64,000 nt of DNA from positions 372,001-436,000 of the forward strand of contig NZ_JNWV01000006.1 in assembly GCF_000716535.1 (NCBI RefSeq), given 5' to 3'. A program made the position numbers and the translations under genes. The notes under the pieces were generated by a model. That model was given only the letters and a program-made list of their open reading frames with translations, searched no databases and was not told the DNA's origin. Below, one piece after another: positions 1-8,995 of the stretch; positions within the stretch are counted from its first letter, which is position 1; each line of letters opens with the position of its first letter. This stretch comes from Streptomyces flaveolus (lineage in GTDB: Bacteria > Actinomycetota > Actinomycetes > Streptomycetales > Streptomycetaceae).

Positions 1-629
1 AGCGGCTGGCGCAGCGCGCGGTTGGTGAGCGGCTTGTCCTTGTCCGCGTTGAGCGTCTTCCAGGCCGCGCCGGCCGTGTTCGCGTCGGTGAGCGCGGAGG
101 GGTCGTACGACGGTGTCGACACCACGGCGAGGATCCTGCCGGTCTTCGGGTCGATCGCGACGGCCCCGCCCTTCTTGTCACCGAGCGCGCGGTAGGCCGC
201 CTTCTGCACCGCCGGGTCGATCGTCGTCAGCACGTTGCCCGGTTCGGCGCGCTCGCCGGTGACGGTGTCCATCACGGTCTTCAGCCGGTTGTCCGTGCCG
301 TTGAGCAGGTCCTTGTAGATGCCCTCGAGCTGGGTGGGGGCGTAGGCCTGTGAGGCGTAACCCGTCACGGCCGCGTACAGCTTGCCGTCCGTGTACGTCC
401 GCTTGTACGCGAGGTCGCTTCCCTTCGTCCGTGCCGAGCCGGTGATCGCGTCCCCGGCCACGATGATGTTCCCGAGGGGCCGCGAGTAGGTCGCGATCGC
501 GTTCCGCCGGTTGTCGTTGTCGTCCGCGAGGGCCTTGCCGTCGTAGAACTGCAGCCATGTGGCCCTGACCAGCAGGGCGAGTACGAGCAGCAGCGCGAAG
601 ACGGACGCCCGCCTGATCGTCTTGTTCAT
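1..629 (-). CDS. Penicillin-binding protein, PbpA/FtsI-like, 5' part only
   Basis: This is the first 209 codons of a class B-type penicillin-binding protein; the rest lies beyond the left edge. It starts at ATG 629 with a short cytoplasmic end and one membrane segment at about residues 7-23. An extracellular domain follows that carries PBP features: 'PLGNIIVAGD' near residue 52, 'YAAVTGYASQAY' near 85, 'LTTIDPAVQKAAYRAL' near 135 and 'GGAVAIDPKTGRILA' near 155. The family crosslinks peptidoglycan outside the membrane, but the catalytic SxxK, SxN and KTG motifs would fall outside the window, so activity cannot be checked. From memory it occupies the position of the SCO1875 PBP of S. coelicolor. 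Confidence 0.9.
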   Translation of the reverse strand, partial: MNKTIRRASVFALLLVLALLVRATWLQFYDGKALADDNDNRRNAIATYSRPLGNIIVAGDAITGSARTKGSDLAYKRTYTDGKLYAAVTGYASQAYAPTQLEGIYKDLLNGTDNRLKTVMDTVTGERAEPGNVLTTIDPAVQKAAYRALGDKKGGAVAIDPKTGRILAVVSTPSYDPSALTDANTAGAAWKTLNADKDKPLTNRALRQP

Positions 630-726
630 CCCGCTGGGAAGACGAGCGGGACGGGGGCAATCGTTCCCGTACGACCGTTTTTCTCATCGAGCGTTCATGT
701 CGGGGGGCGTTCACCGAGGCCCGCGT

Positions 727-1200
727 TCAGGAAGCCTCCAGGATCAGCACGACCTCCTCGATCTCCCGGCCCCGCGCGTTCGCGTACCCCCGGGCCCGGG
801 CCGCCTCGCGGAAGCCGCACTTCTCCAGGACGCGCAGCGACGCGCGGTTGTCGGCCGCCGCGCGCGCGTACAGCGGCCGTTCGGGAACCTCGGCGAGCAG
901 GGCCCGCAGCGCGGCCGTCGCCACGCCCCGGCCCCAGTACGCCCGGTCGATCCAGTACGTCACCTCGCGCTCGCCGGGCACGCCGTAGACGGCCGCGTTG
1001 CCGGCCACCTCCCCGTCGGCCAGGACCGTGCGCAGCACGGCGGAGGAGTTCCGTATGCGCTGCCAGTAGGCCGCGAGGGCCTGCCGGTCGTACGGGTCCT
1101 CCGGGCCGAACGCGGCCATCCGGACGGCCTCCGGGTCGGTCATCTGCCGGTAGAACACCGGCAGATCGCCGTCCCGTACGGCCCGCAGCGCGATCTCCAT
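727..1200 (-). CDS. GNAT-family N-acetyltransferase (RimJ/RimL-like)
   Basis: This 157-residue protein has the single-domain GNAT size and order. It opens with 'IALRAVRDGDLPVFYRQ', has a central 'WIDRAYWGRGVATAALRALL' that fits the acetyl-CoA pyrophosphate-binding loop (R-x-x-G-x-A form, near residues 90-100), and a later 'NRASLRVLEKCGFREAAR' typical of the RimJ/RimL subgroup. Such enzymes move acetyl from acetyl-CoA to an amine, either a protein N-terminus or a small molecule. The acceptor cannot be told from sequence. It sits alone between the PBP and the IclR gene on the same strand, with 39 bases to the latter. Confidence 0.88.
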   Translation of the reverse strand: MEIALRAVRDGDLPVFYRQMTDPEAVRMAAFGPEDPYDRQALAAYWQRIRNSSAVLRTVLADGEVAGNAAVYGVPGEREVTYWIDRAYWGRGVATAALRALLAEVPERPLYARAAADNRASLRVLEKCGFREAARARGYANARGREIEEVVLILEAS

Positions 1201-1239
1201 GCGACCGAGCCTACGGCCCCCGGACCGCGGCCGGCGGGG

Positions 1240-2013
1240 TCAGAGCCTGCGGGTCGCCAGCGTCAGCCGGTCCCGCGCGTCGAACAGCGCGTCCTTGATC
1301 ATCTGCTCGTGGGCGGGGGTCAGCCGGGCCACCGGCACCGAGCAGCTGATGGCGTCCCGCGCGGGTGTGCGGTACGGGATGGCCACGCCGAAGCAGCGCA
1401 GGCCCAGCGTGTTCTCCTCGCGGTCGACCGCGAAGCCCTGCTCCCGGACCTGGTGCAGCTCCTCGATGAGCTTCTCCCGGTCGGTGATGGTGTGCTCGGT
1501 GAGCGCGGGCAGCGTCTCCGGCAGCAGCTTGCGCACCTGCTCGTCGCTGTAACTGGCGAGGATCGCCTTGCCCAGGGAGGTGGAGTGGGCCGGGAGCCGG
1601 CGGCCCACCCGGGTGAAGGGCCGCAGATAGTGCTGGGACTGCCGGGTGGCCAGGTAGACCACGTTGGTGCCGTCGAGCCGGGCCAGGTGGATGGTCTCCG
1701 TGGTGTCGTCGGAGAGCCGGTCCAGGGTCGGGCGGGCGGCGGCCACCACCTCGTCGCCGTCGATGTACGACGTACCGACCAGCAGCGCCCGCACCCCGAT
1801 GCCGTACCGCGTGCCCGTGGCGTCCGTCTCCACCCAGCCCAGCTCCACGAGCGTGCGCAGCAGCATGTACAGGCTGGACTTGGGATACCCGACGGCCTCC
1901 TGGACCGCCGCGAGGGAGTGCATACCGGGCCGGCCGGCGAAGTATTCGAGCAGCTCAACGGTCCGTACCGCGGACTTGACCTGCGCCCCGCCCCCTGTGT
2001 CGCCTGCCGTCAT
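1240..2013 (-). CDS. IclR-family transcriptional regulator
   Basis: A 257-residue regulator. A winged helix-turn-helix lies at about residues 12-65 ('VKSAVRTVELLEYFAGRPG', 'YPKSSLYMLLRTLVELGW'), followed by the IclR effector domain to the C-terminus ('TIHLARLDGTNVVYLATRQS', 'LPAHSTSLGKAILA', 'DREENTLGLRCFGVAIP'). ATG 2013 is chosen because an AAGGG ribosome site lies just upstream; the frame stays open further but reads back into the aldehyde dehydrogenase on the other strand. It is divergent from that gene (start 2167), so it probably controls it and itself from the shared spacer, which holds a palindrome at 2089-2104. The effector is unknown; a sugar acid or its breakdown product is a guess from the neighbour. 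Confidence 0.93.
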   Translation of the reverse strand: MTAGDTGGGAQVKSAVRTVELLEYFAGRPGMHSLAAVQEAVGYPKSSLYMLLRTLVELGWVETDATGTRYGIGVRALLVGTSYIDGDEVVAAARPTLDRLSDDTTETIHLARLDGTNVVYLATRQSQHYLRPFTRVGRRLPAHSTSLGKAILASYSDEQVRKLLPETLPALTEHTITDREKLIEELHQVREQGFAVDREENTLGLRCFGVAIPYRTPARDAISCSVPVARLTPAHEQMIKDALFDARDRLTLATRRL

Positions 2014-2088
2014 CGCCCTTGACCCCTTCGTTCGACGAGGACCTGAGTTATATAGTCTCCGAGCAGCATATTCATCATCAGAGACAGC

Positions 2089-2104
2089 GTTCAGTATATC
2101 GAAC
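2089..2104. promoter_or_regulatory. Candidate IclR operator palindrome
   Basis: GTTCAGTATATCGAAC has the symmetric pattern GTTCnnTATAnnGAAC. It lies in the 153-base spacer between the divergent IclR and aldehyde dehydrogenase genes, which is AT-rich for this genome. Size and place fit an IclR-type operator, but binding is inferred only. Confidence 0.45.
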
Positions 2105-2166
2105 GCGACTGATGGGTGAGCCTGGATCGTCGTAGACAATGCGGCCTTTACTGGGAGGGACCCGCG

Positions 2167-3696
2167 GTGGCAGCAGCACCAGTCTGGAGTGTCGACCCGC
2201 GCACCGGGAAGCAGCGTGAGCAGGTTGCGGTGGAGGCCACAGCCCAGGAGGTGGACGAGGCCGTCCGGGCGGCCCACGCCGCGCGCGACGCCCTCACCGA
2301 CCGCACGGTCCGCGCCGCGTTCCTGCGCTCGGCCGCCGCGGGCCTGGACGCGGCCAAGGACGGCCTCGTCGAGACCGCCGACGCCGAGACGGCGCTCGGC
2401 CCCGGCCGGCTGACCGGCGAACTCGCCCGCACCTGCTACCAGCTGCGGGCCTTCGCCGACATCGTCGACGAGGGCGCCTTCCTCGACGTCATCATCAACC
2501 ACCCCGACGACACCGCGACCCCGCCCGTCCCGGACCTGCGCCGCTACAAGGTGCCGCTCGGCGTCGTCGCCGTCTACTCCGCCTCCAACTTCCCCTTCGC
2601 CTTCTCCGTCGCCGGCGGCGACACCGCGAGCGCGCTGGCCGCGGGCTGCCCGGTCGTCGTCAAGTCCCACCCCGACCACCCGGCCCTGTCCGAGCTGGTC
2701 GCCAAGGTGCTGCGCCGGGCCGCCGCCGAACACGGCATCCCCGAGGGCGTCGTCGGACTCGTGCACGGCTTCGAGGCGGGCGTCGAGCTGATCAAGCACC
2801 CGCTGGTCGCCGCGGCCGGCTTCACCGGTTCGGTACGGGGCGGCCGGGCACTGTTCGACGCGGCGGCCGCGCGCCCGGTGCCGATCCCGTTCCACGGCGA
2901 ACTGGGTTCGTTGAACCCGGTCCTGGTCACCGAGGCCGCCGCGGCCGAGCGGGCCGAGGAGATCGGCGGCGGGCTCGCCGGGTCGATGACCCTGGGCGTG
3001 GGCCAGTTCTGCGTCAAGCCCGGCCTGGTGCTGGTGCCGTCCGGCGCGGCCGGTGACCGGCTGGTGAAGTCCCTGACCGACGCCGTCAGCGACACCGACG
3101 CCGGGGTGCTGCTCGACCACCGCATGCGGGACAACTTCATCGCCGGTGTGGCCGAGCGCGCGGAGCTCCCGGACGTGGAGACGCCGGTCACCCCGGGCGC
3201 GGGCGGCGAACACGTGGTCAGCGCCGGGTTCCTCACGGTGCCGGCGGAGAAGCTGACCGCGGAGGGGGCGTACGACCTGCTGCTGGAGGAGTGCTTCGGG
3301 CCGGTCACCGTGGTGGCCCGCTACGCGGACGAGGCCGAGGCCACGGCCGTGCTGTCGCGGCTGCCGGGCAACCTGACGGCGACCGTCCAGGTGTCCTCGG
3401 ACGAGGCCGCCGGGCGGGGGCGGGGGCCGGAGCTGCTGGCCGAGCTGACGCCGCTGGCCGGGCGTGTGCTGGTCAACGGCTGGCCGACGGGGGTCGCGGT
3501 GGCGCCCGCGCAGCATCACGGGGGGCCTTACCCGGCGACGACGTCCACGTCCACGTCCGTGGGCGGTACGGCCATCGAGCGGTGGCTGCGGCCGGTCGTC
3601 TACCAGAACGCGCCCGAGGCGTTGCTGCCGGCCGAGCTGAAGGACGACAACCCCCTGGGACTTCCCCGGCGGTTCAACGGGGTCCTGGAGCGGTAG
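2167..3696 (+). CDS. Aldehyde dehydrogenase (NADP+), alpha-ketoglutarate-semialdehyde type
   Basis: A 509-residue ALDH-superfamily enzyme. GTG 2167 is the start because GGGAGGG lies six bases upstream; the frame is open from 2116 but that part lacks family sequence. The catalytic cysteine is Cys282 in 'GVGQFCVKPGLVL' and the general base Glu245 in 'FHGELGSLNPV'. 'YSASNFPFAFSVAGGDTASA' near 140 and 'LLEECFGPVTVV' near 375 match the branch that oxidises 2,5-dioxovalerate (alpha-ketoglutarate semialdehyde) to 2-oxoglutarate, the last step in oxidative pentose or sugar-acid breakdown. No other genes of such a pathway are adjacent, so the substrate is family inference. Probably controlled by the divergent IclR protein. 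Confidence 0.88.
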   Translation: MAAAPVWSVDPRTGKQREQVAVEATAQEVDEAVRAAHAARDALTDRTVRAAFLRSAAAGLDAAKDGLVETADAETALGPGRLTGELARTCYQLRAFADIVDEGAFLDVIINHPDDTATPPVPDLRRYKVPLGVVAVYSASNFPFAFSVAGGDTASALAAGCPVVVKSHPDHPALSELVAKVLRRAAAEHGIPEGVVGLVHGFEAGVELIKHPLVAAAGFTGSVRGGRALFDAAAARPVPIPFHGELGSLNPVLVTEAAAAERAEEIGGGLAGSMTLGVGQFCVKPGLVLVPSGAAGDRLVKSLTDAVSDTDAGVLLDHRMRDNFIAGVAERAELPDVETPVTPGAGGEHVVSAGFLTVPAEKLTAEGAYDLLLEECFGPVTVVARYADEAEATAVLSRLPGNLTATVQVSSDEAAGRGRGPELLAELTPLAGRVLVNGWPTGVAVAPAQHHGGPYPATTSTSTSVGGTAIERWLRPVVYQNAPEALLPAELKDDNPLGLPRRFNGVLER

Positions 3697-3718
3697 CGCC
3701 GTAGAGGGTGAGGAGAGG

Positions 3719-4333
3719 TTGACCGAGTTGGACATTCCCGAGGTGCCCTTCCCTCTGGAGGCCCATGGCCCGGACGGTGACTGGTCCTTCGAGGACGGTG
3801 TGCTGACCGGGCGGGCCGGTCCGCGTCAGGACCGGTTCGTGCCGCCCGACGGTGACGCACTGGAACCCGCCTCCGACGCGCCCCGGCTGCTCGGTGCGCC
3901 GCCCGCAGGGGACTTCCGGCTGATCGCCCGGGTCTCCGTGGGCTTCCGGGACGCGTTCGACGCCGGGGTGCTGTACGTCCATGTGGGCGAGCGGGACTGG
4001 GCCAAGCTCTGTCTGGAGTACTCCCCGGACGTGCCCACCGTGTGCACGGTGGTCACCCGGGGGCACTCCGACGACGTCAACTCCTTCACGGTGGACGGGG
4101 ACTCGGTGTGGCTGCGGGTCAGCCGGACCGGGCGGGCCTTCGCCTTCCACGCCTCCCGGGACGGTGCGCGCTGGACCTTCGTCCGGTTCTTCACCCTGGG
4201 CGAGGAGAAGGAGACCGGTGCCGCGCTGGTCGGGTTCATGGCGCAGTCGCCGGTGGGGGAGGGGTGCGCGGTCAGGTTCGACCACATCGCGTTCAGGCCC
4301 GGCGGCCCGAGCGATCTGCGCGACGGCAGCTGA
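3719..4333 (+). CDS. DUF1349 domain protein
   Basis: A 204-residue protein of the DUF1349 type (concanavalin-like beta sandwich). Visible family features are 'GDFRLIARVSVGFRDAFDAG', 'DWAKLCLEYSPDVPTVCTVV', 'VWLRVSRTGRAFAFHASRDG' and 'GFMAQSPVGEGCAVRFDHIA'. There is no signal peptide or membrane segment, so it should be cytoplasmic. A role in carbohydrate metabolism or binding is often assumed for the family but no activity can be read here. AGGAGAGG at 3711-3718 abuts TTG 3719; a second in-frame TTG at 3728 has better spacing and may be the true start. It follows the aldehyde dehydrogenase by 22 bases and is probably co-transcribed with it. Confidence 0.8.
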   Translation: MTELDIPEVPFPLEAHGPDGDWSFEDGVLTGRAGPRQDRFVPPDGDALEPASDAPRLLGAPPAGDFRLIARVSVGFRDAFDAGVLYVHVGERDWAKLCLEYSPDVPTVCTVVTRGHSDDVNSFTVDGDSVWLRVSRTGRAFAFHASRDGARWTFVRFFTLGEEKETGAALVGFMAQSPVGEGCAVRFDHIAFRPGGPSDLRDGS

Positions 4334-4439
4334 GGCGCGCGTGAGGCGGTGGGCTCGGGAATGAAACGGGCTGTTTGAACGTTCATATACCGTCTGGGGA
4401 GAGCCCCCGCGCCCGTACGAGCTGGAGAGAACCGAAGAC

Positions 4440-5159
4440 ATGCGCGTCGAGATCTGGAGCGACATCGCCTGCCCCTGGTGCTACGTGGGCAAGGCCCGCT
4501 TCGAGAAGGCGCTGGCTGCCTTCCCGCACCGCGACGAGGTCGAGGTGGTGCACCGCTCCTTCGAACTGGACCCGGGCCGCGCCAAGGGCGATGTGCAGCC
4601 GGTGATCACCATGCTGACCAGGAAGTACGGCATGAGCGAGGCGCAGGCCCAGGCCGGTGAGGACAACCTGGCCGCCCAGGCCGCCGCCGAGGGCCTGGAC
4701 TACCGCACCCGGGACCGCGACCACGGCAACACCTTCGACATGCACCGCCTGCTGCACTTCGCCAAGGAGCAGGGCCGGCAGGACGAGCTGATCCAGATCT
4801 TCTACCGGGCGAACTTCGCCGAGGAGCGATCCGTCTTCACCGAGGGTGACGAACGCCTCGTGGAGCTGGCCGTCGAGGCCGGACTGGACGCCGACGCCGC
4901 CCGCGCGGTACTCGCCGACCCGGCCCGCTACGCCGACGAGGTCCGCGCCGACGAGCGCGAGGCCGCCCAGCTCGGCGCGAACGGCGTGCCGTTCTTCGTC
5001 CTCGACCGGACGTACGGCGTCTCCGGCGCCCAGCCCGCCGAGGTCTTCACCCAGGCGCTGACCCAGGCATGGGGCGAGCGCTCGCCGCTGAAGCTGGTCG
5101 AGCAGGGTGACGCCCAGGCGTGCGGGCCGGACGGGTGCGCGGTGCCTCAGCAGGGCTGA
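4440..5159 (+). CDS. DsbA-family (FrnE-like) oxidoreductase
   Basis: A 239-residue thioredoxin-fold protein. The redox motif Cys11-Pro-Trp-Cys14 ('SDIACPWCYVGK') is at the very N-terminus and there is no signal peptide, which indicates the cytoplasmic FrnE/2-hydroxychromene-2-carboxylate isomerase-like branch rather than secreted DsbA. 'NTFDMHRLLHFAKEQG' (helical insert) and 'GANGVPFFVLDRTYGVSGAQ' (cis-proline loop) are hallmarks. The C-terminal tail 'ACGPDGCAVPQQ' adds a C-x4-C pair, as in other FrnE-like proteins of actinobacteria. GGAGAG lies about a dozen bases before ATG 4440. Likely role: disulfide or thiol chemistry in the cytoplasm; the substrate is unknown. Confidence 0.9.
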   Translation: MRVEIWSDIACPWCYVGKARFEKALAAFPHRDEVEVVHRSFELDPGRAKGDVQPVITMLTRKYGMSEAQAQAGEDNLAAQAAAEGLDYRTRDRDHGNTFDMHRLLHFAKEQGRQDELIQIFYRANFAEERSVFTEGDERLVELAVEAGLDADAARAVLADPARYADEVRADEREAAQLGANGVPFFVLDRTYGVSGAQPAEVFTQALTQAWGERSPLKLVEQGDAQACGPDGCAVPQQG

Positions 5160-5255
5160 AAGGCGCAGGTCGGGGCGGTCGTATAAGCGCCGCTAAGAGG
5201 AACCACGTAAAAGTTCGCAATGGACGCGTAGTTCCCCGGGCCGCAGAGTGGACCC

Positions 5256-6317
5256 ATGGAGACCACGGAGACGTTCGACCGCCTCGTCCGCGCCGAGTTC
5301 ACCCCGAAGAGCATCTACCTCAACACCGCGAGCAACGGCCTGCTGCCGGCGCGCACCGTCGCCGCCCTCCAGGAGGCGGCGCTGCTGCGGGCCGAGGGCC
5401 GACCGCTGACCTCGCTGTACGAGGACGTGGAGACGAGCCGGGCCGCGTTCGCCCGGCTCGCCGGCGTCCCGGCCACCCGGGTCGCGGCGGGCGCCTCGGT
5501 CGCCGCGCACACCGGCGTGATCGCCGCCTCGCTCCCGGCGGGCGCCGAAGTCCTCACCGCCGAGGACGACTTCACCTCCGTGCTCAACCCCTTCCACGTG
5601 CGCGGCGACCTCAAGGTCCGCACGGTCCCGCTGGAGCGGATCGCCGAGTCCGTCCGGCCGGGCACCGCGCTCGTCGCGGTCAGCGCCGCCCAGTCCGCCG
5701 ACGGCCGGATCGCCGACCTGCCCGCCCTGCGCGAGGCCGCCCGCGCCCACGGCGCCCGCACCTACGTCGACTTCTCCCAGGCCGCCGGCTGGCTGCCGGT
5801 GGAGGCGGACGCCTACGACTTCACGGCCAGCGTCTCCTTCAAGTGGCTGCTGGGCCCGCACGGCGCCGCCTTCCTCACCGTCCCCGAGGACCTCGGCGGG
5901 CTGACCCCGCTGCTCGCCGGCTGGGTCGCGGCCGAGCGGCCTTGGGACAGCTGCTACGGCCCGGTGGCCGAACTCGCCCGTTCCGCCCGGCGGTTCGATC
6001 TCACCCACGCCCTGTTCACCTTCGCGGGTCTGCGGCGCTCGCTGGAGCTGATCGAGGAACTCGGTGTGGACGCCGTCCACGCCCACGACCTCGCCCTCGC
6101 CGACCGGTTCCGCGCGGGTCTCGCCGGCCTCGGCCACGAGCCGGTGCCCGCACCCGGCTCGGCGATCGTCTCGGTGCCCGGACTCGGCTCCCGGCAGCCC
6201 GGGTTGAGCGCGGCGGGCATCGAGGTCTCCGATCGCGCGGGCAACCTGCGCGCGGCCTTCCACCTCTACAACACGGCCGCCGACGTGGACCGGCTGCTGG
6301 AGGCGCTGTCCGGCTGA
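5256..6317 (+). CDS. PLP-dependent class V aminotransferase-fold enzyme
   Basis: A 353-residue PLP enzyme of the class V (cysteine desulfurase/kynureninase-like) fold. It begins 'IYLNTASNGLLPARTVAALQ'. The cofactor lysine is Lys196 in 'SVSFKWLLGPHGAAF' and the cofactor-contacting Asp/His region is 'TYVDFSQAAGWLPVEADAYD'. It lacks a clear cysteine-desulfurase catalytic loop, so an aminotransferase or lyase role is more likely. It is convergent with ectD, separated by the hairpin at 6323-6363. Close neighbours of ect clusters in Streptomyces often include such a gene, but nothing here ties it to ectoine chemically. Confidence 0.85.
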   Translation: METTETFDRLVRAEFTPKSIYLNTASNGLLPARTVAALQEAALLRAEGRPLTSLYEDVETSRAAFARLAGVPATRVAAGASVAAHTGVIAASLPAGAEVLTAEDDFTSVLNPFHVRGDLKVRTVPLERIAESVRPGTALVAVSAAQSADGRIADLPALREAARAHGARTYVDFSQAAGWLPVEADAYDFTASVSFKWLLGPHGAAFLTVPEDLGGLTPLLAGWVAAERPWDSCYGPVAELARSARRFDLTHALFTFAGLRRSLELIEELGVDAVHAHDLALADRFRAGLAGLGHEPVPAPGSAIVSVPGLGSRQPGLSAAGIEVSDRAGNLRAAFHLYNTAADVDRLLEALSG

Positions 6318-6322
6318 CACGA

Positions 6323-6363
6323 CCGGGCCGGGACCCCGTCCCACACGGGAGGTCCCGGCCCGG
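6323..6363. terminator. Bidirectional hairpin between aminotransferase and ectD
   Basis: CCGGGCCGGGACC (6323-6335) pairs perfectly with GGTCCCGGCCCGG (6351-6363) around a 15-base loop. It begins six bases after the aminotransferase stop and ends 15 bases before the ectD stop, so it can end transcripts from both sides. There is no U tract, as is usual in Streptomyces. Confidence 0.85.
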
Positions 6364-6377
6364 TGATCGAGGGGCGG

Positions 6378-7271
6378 CTAGCGCACCGGAGTGAAGTCCC
6401 TCGCTCCGATGAACTCCGGCCGACGCACCGGCGCCGCGAACGGCTCCACCGCCGCGTTCTCCACGCTGTTGAACACGATGAAGACGTTGCTGCGCGGGAA
6501 CGGCGTGATGTTGTCGCCGGAGCCGTGCATGGCGTTGCAGTCGAACCAGGTCGCCGAGCCGGCCTTGCCGGTGAACAGCCGGATGCCGTACTCGCTCGCC
6601 AGCGCGGTCAGCGCCTCGTCCGACGGCGTGCCCGCGTCCTGCATCTGGAGGGACTTCTTGTAGTTGTCCTTCGGGGTGGCACCGGCGCAGCCCAGGAACG
6701 TCCGGTGCGAACCCGGCATGATCATCAGGCCGCCGTTGGTGTCGTGGTTCTCGGTCAGCGCGATCGAGACGGACACCGTGCGCATGTTCGGCAGGCCGTC
6801 CTCGGCGTGCCAGGTCTCGAAGTCCGAGTGCCAGTAGAAGCCGCTCGCGCCGAAGCCCGGCTTGACGTTGATCCGGGACTGGTGGACGTACACGTCCGAG
6901 CCGAGGATCTGCCGGGCGCGGCCGACCACGCGCGGATCGCGCACCAGGTCCGCGAACACCTCGCTGATCCGGTGCACCTCGAAGACCGAGCGGATCTCCT
7001 TCGACTTGGGCTCCACGATCGAGCGCTCGTCGGCGCGGATCGCCGGGTCGGCGACCAGCCGGTCCAGCTCACGCTTGTAGACCTCGACCTCGTCCGGGCC
7101 GATCAGCTCGTCGACGGCGAGGAAGCCGTCCCGCTCGTACGCCTGGAGGTCGGCGTTCGGGAACGGGCCCGGGGTGTCCGGGGCGCCCCAGACGACGGGG
7201 TCCTGGCGGGGGACGGTCACCTCGGTGGTGCCGCGGGTCGGGTAGAGGTCCTTCACGGTGGCGGTGGTCAT
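6378..7271 (-). CDS. ectD: Ectoine 5-hydroxylase
   Basis: EctD is an Fe(II)/2-oxoglutarate dioxygenase that turns ectoine into 5-hydroxyectoine in the cytoplasm. The protein has 297 residues, the usual family length. The iron ligands are His148 and Asp150 ('FYWHSDFETWHAEDG') and His249 ('FDCNAMHGSGDN'). The EctD signature region between them is complete ('YVHQSRINVKPGFGASGF'). It is the last gene of ectABCD, six bases after ectC, so hydroxyectoine production is coupled to ectoine synthesis. ATG 7271 is chosen; the N-terminus 'MTTATVKDLYPTRG' is typical of actinobacterial EctD. Confidence 0.97.
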   Translation of the reverse strand: MTTATVKDLYPTRGTTEVTVPRQDPVVWGAPDTPGPFPNADLQAYERDGFLAVDELIGPDEVEVYKRELDRLVADPAIRADERSIVEPKSKEIRSVFEVHRISEVFADLVRDPRVVGRARQILGSDVYVHQSRINVKPGFGASGFYWHSDFETWHAEDGLPNMRTVSVSIALTENHDTNGGLMIMPGSHRTFLGCAGATPKDNYKKSLQMQDAGTPSDEALTALASEYGIRLFTGKAGSATWFDCNAMHGSGDNITPFPRSNVFIVFNSVENAAVEPFAAPVRRPEFIGARDFTPVR

Positions 7272-7277
7272 GGGCTC

Positions 7278-7682
7278 TCACACCTCCTCGGGCTCGGTGA
7301 GCAGCGGGTAGACGCCGTTCTCGTCGTGGTCCTCCCGGCCGGTGACCGGCGGGTTGAACACGCAGATGCAGTGGAAGTCCTCCTTGACGCGCAGCGTGTG
7401 CCGCTCGTGCCCGTCGAGGAGGTACATGGTGCCGGGGGTGATGGTGTACGTCTTCCCGGCCTCGTGGTCGGTGAGTTCGGCCTCGCCCTTGGTGCAGACG
7501 ACGGCCTCGATGTGGTTGGCGTACCACATCGACGTCTCCGTCCCGGCGTACAGGATGGTCTCGTGCAGGGAGAAGCCGACGCGCTCCTTGGCGAGGACGA
7601 TCCGCTTGCTCTCCCAGGTACCGGACTTCGCTCTGACGTGCCGGTCGGTGCCTTCGATGTCCTGGAACGAACGGACGATCAT
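7278..7682 (-). CDS. ectC: L-ectoine synthase
   Basis: EctC is a small cupin enzyme that closes N-gamma-acetyl-diaminobutyrate into ectoine. The 134-residue protein has the family start '[16 protein letters not shown]', the cupin segments '[20 protein letters not shown]' and '[15 protein letters not shown]', and '[15 protein letters not shown]'. ATG 7682 is preferred over GTG 7691: GGAGG lies 11 bases before the ATG but only two before the GTG, and family members begin MIVR. The gap to ectB is 28 bases. Confidence 0.97.
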   Translation of the reverse strand: MIVRSFQDIEGTDRHVRAKSGTWESKRIVLAKERVGFSLHETILYAGTETSMWYANHIEAVVCTKGEAELTDHEAGKTYTITPGTMYLLDGHERHTLRVKEDFHCICVFNPPVTGREDHDENGVYPLLTEPEEV

Positions 7683-7710
7683 GGGGTGCACTTCCTCCTT
7701 GCTGGTCCTG

Positions 7711-8982
7711 CTAGGCGGTTTCTCGGACGGCGCGGGCCAGGACGCTGAGCCCTTCGTCCAGTTCCTCGCGCGTGATGGTCAGGGCGGGCAGCAGCTTGAC
7801 GACCTCGCTCTCCGGGCCGGACGTCTCGATCAGCAGCCCGAGTTCGAAGGCGCGCCGGGCGACCCGGGAGGCCCGGGCCTTGTCGTGGAACTCCAGACCC
7901 CAGACGAGCCCGCGACCGCGGTACTCCTTCACGTCGGCGAGGTTCTCCTCGGTGATGGAGATCAAGGCCTGTTCGACCTGCTCACCGCGGCCGCGGGTCT
8001 GCTTCTCCATCGCGGAGCCGTCGGTCCAGTACGTCTCCAGCGCGGCGGTGGCGGTGACGAAGGCCGGGTTGTTGCCGCGGAAGGTGCCGTTGTGCTCGCC
8101 CGGCTCCCAGACGTCCAGCTCCGGCTTGAACAGGCAGAGCGACATGGGCAGGCCGTAGCCGCTGATCGACTTCGACACGGTGACGATGTCCGGCGTGATG
8201 CCGGCCTCCTCGAAGGAGAAGAACGCGCCGGTACGGCCGCAGCCCATCTGGATGTCGTCGACGATCAGCAGCATGTCCTGCCGCTCGCACAGCTCCTTCA
8301 GCGCACGCAGCCATTCGGGCCGGGCGACATTGATGCCGCCCTCGCCCTGCACGGTCTCCACGATCACGGCCGCGGGCTTGTTCAGACCGGAGCCCTGGTC
8401 CTCCAGCAGCCGCTCGAACCACAGGAAGTCCGGGACCGTGCCGTCGAAGTAGTTGTCGAAGGGCATCGGCGTGCCGTGCACCAGCGGAATGCCGGCACCG
8501 GCCCGCTTGAAGGCGTTGCCGGTCACGGCGAGGGAGCCCAGCGACATGCCGTGGAAGGCGTTGGTGAACGACACGATCGCCTCGCGGCCCTTCACCTTCC
8601 GCGCCAGCTTCAGCGCCGACTCCACGGCGTTGGTGCCCGTCGGCCCCGGGAACATGACCTTGTACGGCAGGTCGCGCGGGCGCAGGATCAGGTCCTGGAA
8701 GGTCTGGAGGAAGGTGCGTTTGGCCGTGGTCGACATGTCCAGGCCGTGGGTGACGCCGTCGCGTTCCAGATAGTCGATCAACGCCCGTTTGAGGACGGGG
8801 TTGTTGTGGCCGTAGTTGAGCGAGCCGGCGCCGGCGAAGAAGTCGAGGTACGCATGACCGTCCTCGTCGTACATCCGGCTGCCCCGCGCGCGGTCGAAGA
8901 CGGTGGGCCAGCCGCGGCAGTAGCTGCGCACCTCGGACTCCAGGGTCTCGAAGACGCTGAGGTCGGGCTGGGTGATGGTCAC
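7711..8982 (-). CDS. ectB: L-2,4-diaminobutyrate transaminase (ectoine pathway)
   Basis: EctB transfers an amino group from glutamate to aspartate beta-semialdehyde, giving 2,4-diaminobutyrate, the first committed step of ectoine synthesis. The 423-residue class III aminotransferase has its PLP lysine at Lys271 in '[14 protein letters not shown]'. The cofactor site is also seen in '[17 protein letters not shown]', '[18 protein letters not shown]' and '[15 protein letters not shown]'. Length and motifs match EctB closely. It lies 13 bases after ectA. Confidence 0.97.
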   Translation of the reverse strand: MTITQPDLSVFETLESEVRSYCRGWPTVFDRARGSRMYDEDGHAYLDFFAGAGSLNYGHNNPVLKRALIDYLERDGVTHGLDMSTTAKRTFLQTFQDLILRPRDLPYKVMFPGPTGTNAVESALKLARKVKGREAIVSFTNAFHGMSLGSLAVTGNAFKRAGAGIPLVHGTPMPFDNYFDGTVPDFLWFERLLEDQGSGLNKPAAVIVETVQGEGGINVARPEWLRALKELCERQDMLLIVDDIQMGCGRTGAFFSFEEAGITPDIVTVSKSISGYGLPMSLCLFKPELDVWEPGEHNGTFRGNNPAFVTATAALETYWTDGSAMEKQTRGRGEQVEQALISITEENLADVKEYRGRGLVWGLEFHDKARASRVARRAFELGLLIETSGPESEVVKLLPALTITREELDEGLSVLARAVRETA

Positions 8983-8995
8983 GGTGAATCGCTCC

